NCBI GenBank assembly: GCA_973895155.1
Contig: OZ316898.1
Location: 2,232,001 to 2,296,000 of the forward strand
Direction: 5' to 3'
Source of the DNA: Marsupella aquatica
Lineage: Eukaryota > Marchantiophyta
Length of the DNA: 64,000 nt
The position numbers and the translations under genes are program-made. Every line of letters begins with the position of its first letter. The stretch's first letter is position 1. Positions 1 through 11,500 of this stretch are shown here, in pieces. A model generated the notes under the pieces. That model made no database searches. It was not told the origin of the DNA and saw nothing but the letters and a program-made list of their open reading frames with translations.

Positions 1-42
1 TCATCTACTGATCTCTCCTTGAAACGTTTTTACATGACACAG

Positions 43-1730
43 GTGTCTGTACTCTCCACTTGTTGAGAGCTATGATACAGCAAAAGTCAAGCCCTTGACG
101 ATTCAGAGAGATGGCAACAATGGAGGTTCGATGCTGGTTTCTTCTGCTAGTATATCTTTCCTCAAGCCCACAGGCGTACAGACGCGGTCAGTACGAGAGC
201 TTACTCACGAGGAGAGTTCGCATGGTGATAGAAACGACGAGGGGAGTGCCAAGGATGAGAATTGTCCTGGTGAGCAAGATCCCATAGCGGCTGCATACGG
301 AGATTCCACGCTATTGGCTACAGGTTTGTAATAATATGCGGACCCTCTTCTTGTTTGGTCATTTCAGTCTACTCAGTTGCTCTCATCTTTTGCGTCACTG
401 TATGTGGTACTGGAGTTCTTGCGTTCTTCCTTTGGAGGATTAGATGGATGAGATAGATTGTTAGTTTTCTATGCATGTCAAAATCTCGAATCGTCTCTCA
501 AATGTACGGGGCACTGGTATTGTGCAGATGCTGGTCATGACCTCGAAGCACGGAGAAGTGCGAGGTTTCAGCCTCAAACTATGTCTTTAACCCATAGTTT
601 TAGAGCTGCTGCGAACCAAGGGGTCAGTTGCGCTATTGGAGTTGCAGGGCGTCCCCTTGCCAATGCAACCAAGATTGGAGGTATAATTGAATCCCTTTTC
701 CAGTTGCCACCTGTTGCGAGTTGTGTTAAAACTGATTTGCTGAACGCATTATCTGGAGTCGCATCTGGCACGGTCAGTGCGCAGAGCTTACTCACTCCTT
801 TGCTGAACGCATTACCTGTATGCTTATCACGCATAACAGGCATTCTCTTCTTCTAATTGAGTAATAATATGGACTCATGTTGGGCGTTGCAGGACCTACT
901 GGTCTTATGATGGGTCTAGCAGTGGCTGGTCTGGGCATTGTAACTGCTATTCATAAGGCTGCTGAAACTCAACCACAGGTAGAAATCGTTGTTTTAGCCA
1001 TTTCATAGCTTTGTGCTTATTAGTCGTCAGACTTAATTGTTAAGCAAGTTTGCGCTTGTGAAAATTGTGTATCGTGAAGGAGGAATACACAGACCAATCG
1101 TTTTTTCCTAACTCTGAACCATAAACAAGGCTTGTCTGCTGATTCCGTGTTTGATGTTATGCAGCTGAAGTTATGTTCCCGATGTGATGGCTATGGGGTT
1201 GAGTGTTGTGATGTCTGTGGTGGAGTTGGACAAATCTCCTGGGAGGGCAAAGCCCATCGGACAAATCCTTGTCCTAGGTGTTTTGGTGCTCGTCTGAAGA
1301 AGGTAATTTCAGTCACACTTCTCTCTTGCCTTTTATTCACAGGTCGTGAATGCCGGTGTGACTGGACTATTCTTACTTTTGCAGAATTGAAAGTGCCTTA
1401 ATACTCTCTTATAGGTTGGGAGGAAGAGTAGAACTTTCTCTCGAACTTGTCGTAGTGCTAACCCGGTTTGGGATGCCAGTGCCTGGTTTTAGTGGAACTT
1501 TGACCTTGGAGAAGTCATATAAGATTTTCATCTTACCATTGGAGCGCTGCCTCATCTGCCGATTCCTTCCCTTTTTCGTTCTCTGCTTTGTTCTTGACAA
1601 GTCTGGACTTACACCTGACCCAAACATTTGATGCTTGTGCTGCCAGTGTCCACGCTGCGATGGATGCCGTGTAAAGAAAGATAATGCTCCCGTGTTGCTG
1701 AAGTTGAAGTCGCAACCCAAGAAAAAGTAG
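43..1730 (+). CDS. DnaJ-type cysteine-rich zinc-finger protein, 5' end outside window
   Basis: Five exons fit in phase: about 43-323, 528-680, 893-978, 1165-1302 and 1647-1730 (stop TAG). The last two exons join four CxxCxG-type motifs: CSRCDGYG, CDVCGGVG, CPRCFG and CPRCDG. This is the layout of the DnaJ zinc finger without a J domain, as found in plastid BSD2/LQY1/PSA2-like proteins that act in protein folding or photosystem assembly. Just before it, exon 893-978 encodes a hydrophobic stretch (GLMMGLAVAGLGIVTAI) that could be a membrane segment. The C-terminus is basic (KLKSQPKKK). The frame is open upstream of the ATG at 131 back to a possible acceptor at 41-42, so I think the first visible exon is internal and the start codon lies left of the window; a start at 131 is the alternative. 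An in-frame segment at 1415-1490 could be an alternative exon but carries a stop. The exact family member is not recognised. Confidence 0.62.
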
Positions 1731-2712
1731 ATGCGGAAACTGGATCCGATGACAGTTTCATTGATTGTAAAATTGGTAGTTGTATATTTAATGTTGGTGG
1801 CAGAAATGTGAATTACTCACATACGCAATACGCCAGTCACAAAGTTGGGCACAGGAACCTGAGGTGACTGGAGGTATCACAATATATTCTGTTAAACTTA
1901 GGAGGGTTGTCAGGAAGTCTAACGTCATTCCACCAAGTAAAGACTTCAGCTCCCAGAATTTTGTATTGTCCCCAATCAGACTCTAGAGTATGCGGAGTAG
2001 ACTAGCTATATATAATTGAAATTTCAGGCTTGGGTTGCAGTGGTTTACATTACCACCAGCGTACTGGTTTTTTGAAGAATTGGTCTCCAATGTTGTAGCA
2101 ATATTTCAAACGTAGCCAGTACTAGAGTTTTTCCCTGCTCGATTCAGGTTCCAACGATGCAAACTGTGACCAGTCATCATCTTTTTTTTCTGAGAGCAGT
2201 TTTGCACAGACCCAAGAAACGACACAGCAGACCTTGGCACAGACCCAACGACTGTCGTTTCTTGACTCTTTGTGTGTCAACTAAATGTAAATGGCAAGGA
2301 ATGCAAAGATTCATCACATTATACGACCAAAAATTTGTATACTAGTCTACGGGCCACGTAGTGGTTAAGAATATATCATGAAGTTCGACCAAGGCCTCCT
2401 GTTCCGAAATATAAACCTTTGAACTACTCTTTGCGTGAATCCAGAGCTTTGACAAACTTTAGTTCATGTACAACTGGCATTCTCATACCTACCTTTATCA
2501 AAGAAGATCATGCAAAGCTTGTCGGGGATCATACACTCTATCGAACCTGATCCAAATAAGGAAACTCCCTAAACAGGGGTGGCGTTATACATCATTGGAG
2601 GCCACTCTGACAGAAGAGCATCTCTACGACAGAACCTGCTAATTTGTGACCGGTCTAAGCAGACATTTTACCTTCCACTACCGGCATACATCGCTGTCAG
2701 CTGAGTCCACAA
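1731..2712. other. intergenic stretch, no gene seen
   Basis: This holds the 3' flank of the zinc-finger gene and the 3' flank of the pirin remnant. Reading frames are short and show no family signal. The only structure noticed is a 12-bp inverted repeat at 2213-2264. Confidence 0.5.
2213..2264. repeat. perfect 12-bp inverted repeat, 28-nt loop
   Basis: CAAGAAACGACA at 2213-2224 is the exact reverse complement of TGTCGTTTCTTG at 2253-2264. A transcript of either strand could fold here. It is too short for a plant microRNA precursor and may be chance. Confidence 0.35.
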
Positions 2713-3217
2713 TTACAAGAGGTCTACGAACATTTCATGAGAACATCTCCAAGCCCTAGCTTTCTCAAATCCGTTTCGTCCTGTTTGGTAGTCACTATTC
2801 GCTTGCCTGATTTACTCGTGTATTCATAACAAACGGTCCACAACGAACTAGAGGTTCGTTAATGAACTCACCAGCAATAAGGACAAGTTGGCAGGTCTCG
2901 TTTTTTGCGTTCCACACAGATAACTCATCCCCAGGCCCAAGTTGCACAGAATCATGTGCAGCCATTGGAGCTGAGTCTTTTGTTCCGACAATAAGACTCC
3001 TCCTAGAATATACAGAAAGACATTCCAGCCCTCGGGAATTGCTTGATGGACCCCTGCCCCAGGTCCCAGATAGAAGTCGAGGTACATAGTTAAAGTCATT
3101 GTGTAGACTGGTCACTTGATCCCATTCGGCTCCCGTGCAATGACGACCACTTTCACACCATCTTTCTCCACCTCAAGAATATCCTTGCTTACCAGTTCCT
3201 GGTATTTAGGTTCCACC
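2713..3217 (-). pseudogene. pirin-like protein, disabled 3' part
   Basis: Read on the minus strand from a likely acceptor at 3218-3219, the translation follows plant pirin (a cupin-fold, iron-binding nuclear cofactor or dioxygenase family): VEPKYQELVSKDILEVEKDG, then MYLDFYLGPGAGVHQAIPEG, then APMAAHDSVQLGPGDELSVW, then NEPLVRCGPFVMNT, and finally DYQTGRNGFEKARAW before a TAA at 2713-2715. Three lesions break it. A TGA at 3112-3114 follows NGIK where the family has a sense codon. A one-base loss near 2988-2996 shifts frame inside the central beta-strand region. A second shift occurs near 2786-2815, before the C-terminal motif. Because homology continues in every frame after each lesion, this is decay and not exon boundaries. 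Faint upstream relics may lie at 4440-4560 (MLQG followed by DGH). Sequencing error could explain single shifts but hardly all three. Confidence 0.82.
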
Positions 3218-5259
3218 CTGAAACCTTAAATTTAACTTTCAATTCATGTGACGACAATAAACATTGTCGAACACCTAGGCGTGACATAGATCTGAACTTA
3301 AGACAAAATCTGTAAGCCTTGAACAACACCAAGGAATATGATACTTGATTTGTTTAAGATATGACTCCGCAATGTCTAGCTGAAATTTGCTATCGAAATA
3401 GATTCCTTGGGAGACCCAAAAAAATCGATTCTTTGTAGTTTCATCAACCTTAACAAAACTTCACATGCTGGTCTCATTCGAAGCATATTTGAAGCTCATT
3501 CTAATGCACGATAGCACACTTGGTTTGGTTTAGAATGCGTTCTGTTAGATTAAAATTGAAACTCCTATTTCATAAGTTTTTTAATTGCTTTCCATCATAA
3601 ATTCCTCCTGAAGAGTGCCCATGGGGGAATCATTCACGATGTTTGGCTTCATTCTTTGCACTGATCAGAGATTACTTAGCGTCGACCCCGGAATCCACTC
3701 AAACGCAATTAACTTTGTTGGAGATCAACGAGATCAAAATGATCAAATACCAAGATTCCACTTCCTGGAGGATGAGAGAAACTACCTTTCATAATAATGA
3801 AGATTCAATGAAACACGATGCATAATCTAGAGCCCACTGGTAGCAACGAGTTGTTCAGCCTTTAAAAGCATAATCCGTTTCTATAGTCGCAAGAAAAAGA
3901 AAGCTCTCGGAACTTCCTATCAAGAGATTGCGCAGACGTAGCCTTTGGCATTTTCAGAACAATGTCACCAATATCATGAAAAGTATTGGACATTCGGATT
4001 GTTTTGTAGAGCAACCTTGTCAATTCTCTCCCAAGTTCTAAGTCCCACCCTCATCAAGGAGTCCTCCAGTTGCTCAAGTTTGTTACTTGAGTGTTAAACT
4101 GACCTCATATCAACCATAATTTTGTGGACATGACACAGATTTGACCAACTGTAGATACGCTCCAGCTTGTTTGCTCCACAGCAGCCTTTTCCTTTTCTAC
4201 TGAAGATGAATTAACTCTTGCTGCGTGCATCTGGCTCTTTGGTCGTCACCGTAGCTGCGCATATAACCTTAGATGCATAGACGGAGTCCTTGGGTGGAAC
4301 AGTGTACCCAACGTCTCTCTAGAACTACAAAATTCAGTCACCTGATGAAGACACAATATCGTCCTCCGGTGACAAAACTCCTTCGGCGAGGAGAGATTTA
4401 CCTCGGTGACACCACATTCATGTAACAGTCCATGATGGAGACGTGTTTAGCTTTGCAGCAAAGTACCCAATCCATCAAAATATGTCCATCACAAAGTCTC
4501 AGAAACCCCTGCAGCATACACGAACAATTACGTGTCAGAACCGGTGACAATTTTCGTTCCAGGATGGCTTCACTCATCAAACGTCACCCTTGCCTCCAGT
4601 CCAACTTCTAATAAAATCCACAAACTGCTATAAACCTCGTTCTACACACTGGAATCCTGCTCCTCTCCAGTCAAACCTAAAATGATCCACAGCCTCACTC
4701 TATTGTCTAAAGAGAGAAATAAATATTAGGGATTCCTGGGATTCCTGCTATTGAAGTGAAGAATAAGACGAGCTATACAGTATGAGAGTATGGATTAAAA
4801 TTGGGATCTACTTGGCAGTATATGCTATGCTACCCAGATACAAAAATGGAAAAGAAAACCTGCGTGATTCTTCTGAAGCAAACTTCTTTCCTTCATATAT
4901 TCATGATTTAGGGTGATAAGTGACCCTAAAGTCTAATTTGTCCCGTCCAGAGACCACACTATCGTTTTATGTTTGTGAAACGGAAATCACAACGGCCCGC
5001 AGCTGTCGTCTCGGCAAGTCAGTGGAGACCCAAACTTCGCCGAATATCTGGACATAGTTTCTGAAAATCGACAACTCACGGAACCTTTCACTGATTAAGA
5101 CGCCATTTTCACTGAGATCATTCAGAGTCGTGAATCTATGAGGGAAAATGCACAAACGTCCATAGCTGCTGTACTGTCATCAGTATCTGCTTTTCCAGGT
5201 CATCTAGGATGAAAAGTTGGAGGCGTTAAAAGACACGAGCTGGGCTGGGCAGATCATTC
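3218..5259. other. non-coding stretch with possible pirin relics
   Basis: No intact gene is visible. A minus-strand frame at 4398-4580 contains MLQG and DGH in an order that recalls the N-terminal half of pirin, so it could be an older, more decayed exon of the pseudogene; this is weak. A 62-codon minus-strand frame at 4967-5155 matches nothing I know. The right end probably holds the 3' untranslated region of the bS21 gene. Confidence 0.4.
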
Positions 5260-5877
5260 TCACCTTTGTCGTCGATTTAAGATCCAGTTGAGCTTCATCT
5301 TGAAAGACCTCCTTGCAATCCGATGATCCCTCTCCTTTAACGCAAGCACACGTTTCTCAGACGGCTTCTTGAAGTACTCCCGATCTTTCAATGCCTTCAA
5401 GTTCTCCTCCTTACATTTCCTCTTCCACTTCCGAATCGCCCGGTCCAAATCGTTTCCCTTCACTTCAACGAAGATCTTCCGCACTTGCTGCCCTACTCCA
5501 CCAGCTAATAATCCTCCACCACCAGCCATAAACTGCGGTACATTGCGTGATGATGGTGGTGGTGCTCCCCAACTGTGCAATCTCGAGGAGAAGTCCATCC
5601 CTCGAAATGCGGTGAAATGCCGTGGGCTAAAGATTTCTCCATCGCCAGAATCAGAATTTCTAGGGCGAGCACCGGCTACTGAAGAAGGAGGAGGAGGAGG
5701 AGATCTCCGGAGACCAGCAGCATCATCAGCAATCAGCGTGGCAGCTGGGCTGCTACGCAGACTCACAACCAATTCGGAAAATCTTGCAACGGATTCGGAA
5801 ATTACTCGCGCTTGATAAGCAATAATCGACGATACGAGGGGATAAGCCGCTCGGCTGGTTGCGGATGGTGACGCCAT
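5260..5877 (-). CDS. organellar 30S ribosomal protein bS21
   Basis: A 205-codon frame starts at the ATG at 5875-5877, the first ATG of the long open frame. The C-terminal third is a bS21 domain (VEVKGNDLDRAIRKWKRK, then REYFKKPSEKRVLALKERD) with the very basic tail typical of this small-subunit protein, which helps mRNA engagement at the 30S platform. The first 130 or so residues are rich in Ser, Ala and Arg and low in acidic residues at the start (MASPSATSRAAYPL), fitting a transit peptide plus a long linker with Pro and Gly runs. Whether it goes to plastid or mitochondrion cannot be decided. At the stop, AAAG/GTGAGA looks like a splice donor; joining to an acceptor near 5204 (CATCCTAG/ATGACC) would also give Arg then TGA, so the protein would be the same spliced or unspliced. 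Confidence 0.8.
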   Translation of the reverse strand: MASPSATSRAAYPLVSSIIAYQARVISESVARFSELVVSLRSSPAATLIADDAAGLRRSPPPPPSSVAGARPRNSDSGDGEIFSPRHFTAFRGMDFSSRLHSWGAPPPSSRNVPQFMAGGGGLLAGGVGQQVRKIFVEVKGNDLDRAIRKWKRKCKEENLKALKDREYFKKPSEKRVLALKERDHRIARRSFKMKLNWILNRRQR

Positions 5878-6061
5878 GAAATCACTCGAGCTCAGTACCG
5901 ACGCTACTGCAATACCATCCGCTTCATCTGAGGTTGTCGCTCCTCCTGCTGCTGCTGATGATCGAGCTCGCCGAGCTCGAACCGATGAGAAACAATCAAT
6001 TGCGAGAGATGTGGAGAGGAAATAGCATCGGTGGTTTGCTGTTTCTTTGCAAAGAGGCAAG

Positions 6062-6676
6062 TCTCTCAGTCTGTTCTGGTTTACATGTAAGTGGTAAACG
6101 GCCCTGTAAACAAGAGTTTCAGCCAGTTCTGGTTTACACGTAATTTGTAAACGTACCTGTAAATAAGAGTCTCAGTCAGTTCTGGTTTACATGTAATTTT
6201 TAAACGTACCTGTAAAATAAAACTCTCAGTCAGTTCTGGCTTACATGTAATTTGTGAGTGTACCTGAAAAATAAGACTCTCAGTTAGTCTTGTTTTACAT
6301 GTAATTGGTAGACATACCTGTAAATAAGAGTCTCAATCAGTTCTTGTTTACATGTCATTGGTAAACATACCTGTAAAATAAGACTCTCAGTCATTCTGGT
6401 TTATTGTAATTGGTAAAAGTTTCTGAAAAATAAGACTCTCAGTCAGTTCTGGTTTACATGTAAGTGGTAAAAGTACCTGTAAAATAAGACTCTCAGTCAG
6501 TTCTGTTTTACATGTAATTTGTACATGTACCTGTAAATAAGAGTCGCAGTCAGTTCTAGTTTAAAATGTCATGTGATTTGTAAATGTACCTGTAAATAAG
6601 AGTCTCAGTCAGTCCTGGTTTACAAGTAATTGGTAAAGGTACCTGTAAAATAAGACTCTCAGTCAGTTCTTTATAT
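6062..6676. repeat. 54-bp minisatellite, about 11.5 copies
   Basis: A unit of 52-57 bp with the core CTCAGTCAGTTCTGGTTTAC, followed by a TGTAAT..GGTAAA..TACCTGTAAATAAGAG type half, repeats head to tail from 6062 to about 6676. Copies start near 6066, 6119, 6173, 6227, 6281, 6334, 6388, 6440, 6494, 6548, 6606 and 6660 (partial). They differ by point changes and small indels, so the array is not freshly expanded. It begins about 185 bp upstream of the bS21 start codon and therefore lies in that gene's promoter or 5' leader. Confidence 0.95.
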
Positions 6677-7895
6677 ATTAAATTTGTCAAAGTACATGTA
6701 GAATACAGAAATCATAAAAATTATGTCATATGGAAGTACTTGGATTTTTTTGGTTATGTGAAGTGGGGATTTAAATAATCCTTCCTAGCTGCAATTTGCA
6801 ATTATTGATTGGATGAACTAAAGTAGGTTGTGTTTGTTGGGTATAATTCTTCTCCTGAGACATCATGCACATGTAAATATAATACAAAGTAGTCGACACA
6901 GCAAATACATGGTTTATCTCACGACTGAGGTTATGTTCACGGGAAAACAAGAGTCTTTTACTTCTCTCTTGCTCCACTCCAACAATGAATTGAAGATCCA
7001 CCAGGGGCTGACACCAGTCCTGGTTATATACAACATGTATCACTGCTCACTTTAGCTAAGTCCTAACCTGAGTTAGCCTAACTGTGGTTAGCCCTAGAGT
7101 CACAAGATTAAGAGCAATAATCAAGAGTGTTGGGATCTCAACAATGAAACCTATGTAGGAGGTCATAAGCCTGATTATTTTCATTAAGGTTTGGACAAGT
7201 GCTTGTTTTGGGCACATATTATGGAAGGAAATTGTGTAAATTCCCCCATCCCTCACTCACCTCAAATCAGTAAACCCCACAGTAAACCCCACAGTAAACC
7301 ATCACCTGCTCTATATTGTGACATCTAGCATCATGGCATAAAGATATTGTAACAAGTGGCCAAACCATCACACAATGCAAAACACATAGAAAAAAGGTAG
7401 AAATATGCACAACGATATGTATGTACATAGCAGAGGTGTAAAACTCTGTATATAAAAGATGTAATTGTAACAAGTGTACTTAAGTCAAAATGAAAACCAA
7501 TGGGATGCCAATAAGCATCGAATAAATCTAGGTCAATGTATGGAATGGGGAATGACAAGCTATGATTGGAGTGTTCTGCCTCAACAATGGTGCAAGACTA
7601 GTGGATGGAATCCTCGAGATTCAGGTTTTCAAACTTGACACATCCCATGATAGCAGATGGGCATGGCCAATCCCATCGCAAAGACTAGACAGTGCACAAT
7701 AGGTTTTCTGTGAGGCATTGGTTTTTGCGAAGCCAAACATGCACCTGGAAACCCTTTGCTGTCCCTGTGCATGGATGGACGGCCTTTCTGTCCATCAAAA
7801 GCCTTGCCTGGCTTGACAATCAAGAACATATCACTGTTCACCGTAATTAGTGTGACCAACACTAATTGGAGACTGCCAATTTTCAGGGCCTACTC
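6677..7895. other. intergenic stretch with short repeats
   Basis: No gene is recognisable. A segment at 7060-7120 (TAACCTGAGTTAGCCTAACT and following) reappears in inverted form at 38917-38995, so it belongs to a dispersed repeat. Two copies of AGTAAACCCCAC lie side by side at 7270-7293. Confidence 0.5.
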
Positions 7896-8505
7896 GCAAA
7901 TTAGAGTTAGTCGCACTTATTTTGTGCTAACATTATTTCCGCACACGTGAATTAGCGTTACTGTGGTCTCAACAATGGAAAAATAGAGGGGGAAAATGTA
8001 TTTTGAAAAATTCACAAGAATTTAGTGTTACTATTGACTCAAGAGCATCCATTTTTGCTAGCAATTGAAACAAAAGTGGAAAAAAACTTGTATGTAAAAC
8101 CCACCAAAATTAGTCTTAGTAACACTAATGTTGTACAAAAGCTAATTCTTGTACAACACTAGTTACCATGAACACCAGAACTATAGTGTAGCTTTAATTC
8201 ACCTGAGTGTGGACCGGGTGCCCTGTCTCACCAGTTCTCTAGAATTAGTGGTAGTCACACTAATTTAGTGCTAACATTATTTTCGTGCACATGAATTAGT
8301 GTTACTCTGGTATCAACAATGGAAAAATACAGGGGAAAAAACTACTTTGAAAAATTTACAAGAATTTAGTGTTACTATGGACCTAAAACAAAAATACATT
8401 AGTGTTTGTAACACTAATTTTGTACTAAAGCTAATTCATGCATAACACTAATTTTAATGTAGCTTTAATTCACCTAGGTGTTAACCGGGCGCCATGTCTC
8501 ACCAG
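7896..8505. repeat. tandem duplication at the 3' end of the HNL gene
   Basis: Two related blocks lie head to tail: about 7896-8234 and about 8240-8505. Both contain GTGCTAACATTATTT, then GAATTAG.GTTACT, then TCAACAATGGAAAAATA, then AAGAATTTAGTGTTACTAT, then GCTTTAATTCACCT, and both end with TGTCTCACCAG. The second block lacks about 70 bp relative to the first. The motif ATTAGTGTNAC and its complement recur many times inside each block, which suggests a foldback transposon origin. The right end of block two lies inside the HNL reading frame. Confidence 0.85.
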
Positions 8506-11500
8506 GGCATTTTCTCTGGTACCAAGTTCCCTCACACCAATCCAATATACGGTCATTATCACGAACAAAATAGTTTTCATGAGACTTAATCCAGCCTATT
8601 CCTTCCAGTACCGAGTCACTAAGGAATGGACACCAATAAACATGTAGCCCGAATTTCTCCGTCGAAGCTCTCTTGCAGGAATGCCCACCTGCCGATCTTC
8701 TCGTCTCACTGCTTCTGTCTCCACCACGTGATAAATTCCTTCCCAGACCATCTGGTAGACTCTTCAATTCGCTGCACTCGTCAAGTATCATGATTTTCAG
8801 GGACGACATGCTCCCCAAACTTTCCGGAAGAGTCTCCACATTTCGACAGTTTTGAATCCGAAGGATTTCTAGAGATCCAAGGTTTCCGAGTTCTTCTGGT
8901 AAACTGCTCCCCATATCCCCTATTATAGTCAGCTTCTTCAGTGCTTGAAGCTGCCCTATGCTCGCCCGGAACCGTTGCAATGTATTCGCTGATATAAGCA
9001 TACCTTCCAGTGACGAGAGGTTCCCCAATCGGTCCGGTAGCTCCTCACGGTGGTCGGCCTCGACTATGTGTAACGCCTTCAGAGCCAAGAGCTGGTTGAA
9101 ATTATCTGGCAATCTTTGTAATCGTTTGCAGCTGATCAACTCCAGTTCTTGCAGGGCAGAGAGCAGACCAAAACTCTCAGGCAGTCTCACAAGACTCGGA
9201 CAATGAGACAGACTCAGCGATGTCAGTGAAACTAAGTTCCTAAAGTCGTCTGGGAGCGCCTCTAGCTCCAAGGCCCCTTGTATCGTCAATTGTTCGAGAG
9301 CCATGAGTTGGCCGAAATTGTCAGGAAATCTATGTAATGCTTCACACTCTGATAATTCTAATGTTTGCAAGGCCGACAGATTCCCGAAACTTGCCGGCAA
9401 TCTTCCAAGAAGCCTACAGCCATTGAGAAGCAAATTTCTCAGGGCAGGCAAATTCCCAAAGCTGTCAGGTAGGGCCTCCAGGTTCTCAGCGTCTATTATC
9501 CTCAAGCTTGTCAGAGCCTTGAATTGGCCAATGTTTTCCGGCAGCGTCTTTAGTTGCGTACACGCAATCAGCTCAAGTTTTCGCAGGGACGAAAGACGCT
9601 CAAAACTCGTAGGCAGCCTCTCTAGACTGGAACAAGCGCGTAGAGATAGAGATGTGAGGGAAGATAAGTTCTCATGCAAGCCGAATTGTCTCACTTCTGT
9701 AGGCTCTTGACAGCTCAGGCTCGGGCATTGCACAATGCGCAACTCGGTCAGCAAGGAGAGGTGACGGAAGGATTCAGGCAGACTTTCAAGTTTGCCACAA
9801 TTAAGAATGAGTAATGTTGCCAGGGAAGAGAGATTCCCAAAAGATTTGGGTAGCTCAACGAGTTCTGGCATCCAGGATAAGAGCAGATGTTCGAGGGCCG
9901 AAAGGTTGCCAAATGAATGTGGCAGTGCAGTCAACCCGATATCAGTCAACTCCAACCGTTTCAGTTGGTACAGATGACCAAAATTGTCTGGCAGACGGGA
10001 AGGCCCGCGTATACTATCGAGAGATAAAATGCTCAGGTTTCTGAGCTTCCCCAACGGTGCGAGACTTTCCTCCGGCATCGCCCAGCATGCAAGCTGTAAG
10101 ACAGCTAAATATTTCATGTCCTCCAGACTGATAGGGAGGAGGGGCCGGTAGCGGGAAAACCGATGATAAGTGCATTTCAGTAGGCAAAGCTTCCTTGATA
10201 AGGTGTTGCTAGGCCCTTCAGGAAAAATAAGAAGCAGCTCCAAATACTTTAATTTCTCCAACTTATCCAGCAGTTCGAACTGAAGCTTCGGGTTTTCTAC
10301 AGGATCACCGTTCCAGAGTCGCAGAATACTTGTTTGTGCTTGCACCTGTTGACAAAGTACATCTTCAATATAGCCTTCTTTAACCATTCCTGGACTATGT
10401 ATTACCGTAAACTTGAAATTCAACCCCTTCAGAAACATAATTTGGGAATCTGCCGCTGCCAAGAAAACTCTACGAAACTCTTGGCATTTCTTTGAACAAA
10501 TTGCATACTAAAAAATAACCAACACTTATTTTTGTGTACAGGTTTCTGGTTCAGTACTTACCGCATTTGCATTCAGAAGATCCAGTGCTCTGTGCCTTTT
10601 TCCAAGAGGCGTTGATATGATGGCCCCCTTCGAGAGATGATACGCCAAATCACGCAGCTGTTCATGCACCCATACTTCCTTGTACTTGATCTGCTTCCGC
10701 CAGGTATCATCCCATTCAGTCTTGTGGACTTCCTTCACCATGGATGTCCTCAGTAAGTTGGCCCACCTCGATTCTGAATCACCAAAAGCAGTGCTCCAAG
10801 CAGCTAGGGCTATCTCTACCGGCTCTTCAAAAAAATAAGTCCCAGCTTCGATGAACATTCCTTGCTCTTCGGGCGACAGAGCATCATAGCTCACTCTCAA
10901 TGAACTCCACACTCTGTCATCTCGAAGTCCATCAACAGATTGAGCTCTGCCGAGCTTGTCTAATGTCTGCTTCCAGACCCTAGGATTAGTCTTGTGATCC
11001 CTCAGATAGCACCCCATTACTTCGAGCGTCAATGGCAAGCCGCCGCATTTCTCAACCACTTTCTTCACGTTTTCTTTCAAGTGACAATTCATAATTATAA
11101 GATCGTCCGGAATTTGTTTTTGCTGAAATGCATGCTGGCAAAAGAGCTGCTTCGCCTCGTAAAATTTGAGAACATCAACTTCGTAGATGGCACAATATCG
11201 AACAGTATTAAAAACGCCTTTATCACGAGTGGTAAAAATCAGTCGACTGCCACTCCCAAACTCATCCAATCTAGGCAGATTTCTGACTTGGCTTTCCCTG
11301 TCCACATCATCCGCGGCGATCAGAATTTTCTTCGTTTGAAGATCCGACCATCGCAATGAATTCTCGTCCACCCTAGTTCCATTTCGAAGAAAATGTTTGC
11401 GTACCCAATCCTTCAACTCGTGCACTTTCATGCCTTTGACATTGTCCACAAAACATGTGTATTCAAATTGTCGAGAGATCTTGTTAAACAGCTCCTTAGC

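Noticed and set aside
5369-5815. 148-codon plus-strand frame
   Set aside because: Antisense to the bS21 gene; no domain.
6062-6676. CRISPR array
   Set aside because: Repeats are continuous 54-bp units without unique spacers, and the gene context is eukaryotic.
8673-10044. Several plus-strand open frames of 60-135 codons
   Set aside because: They lie antisense to the LRR exon and mirror its 72-bp periodicity. They are shadows of the repeat code.
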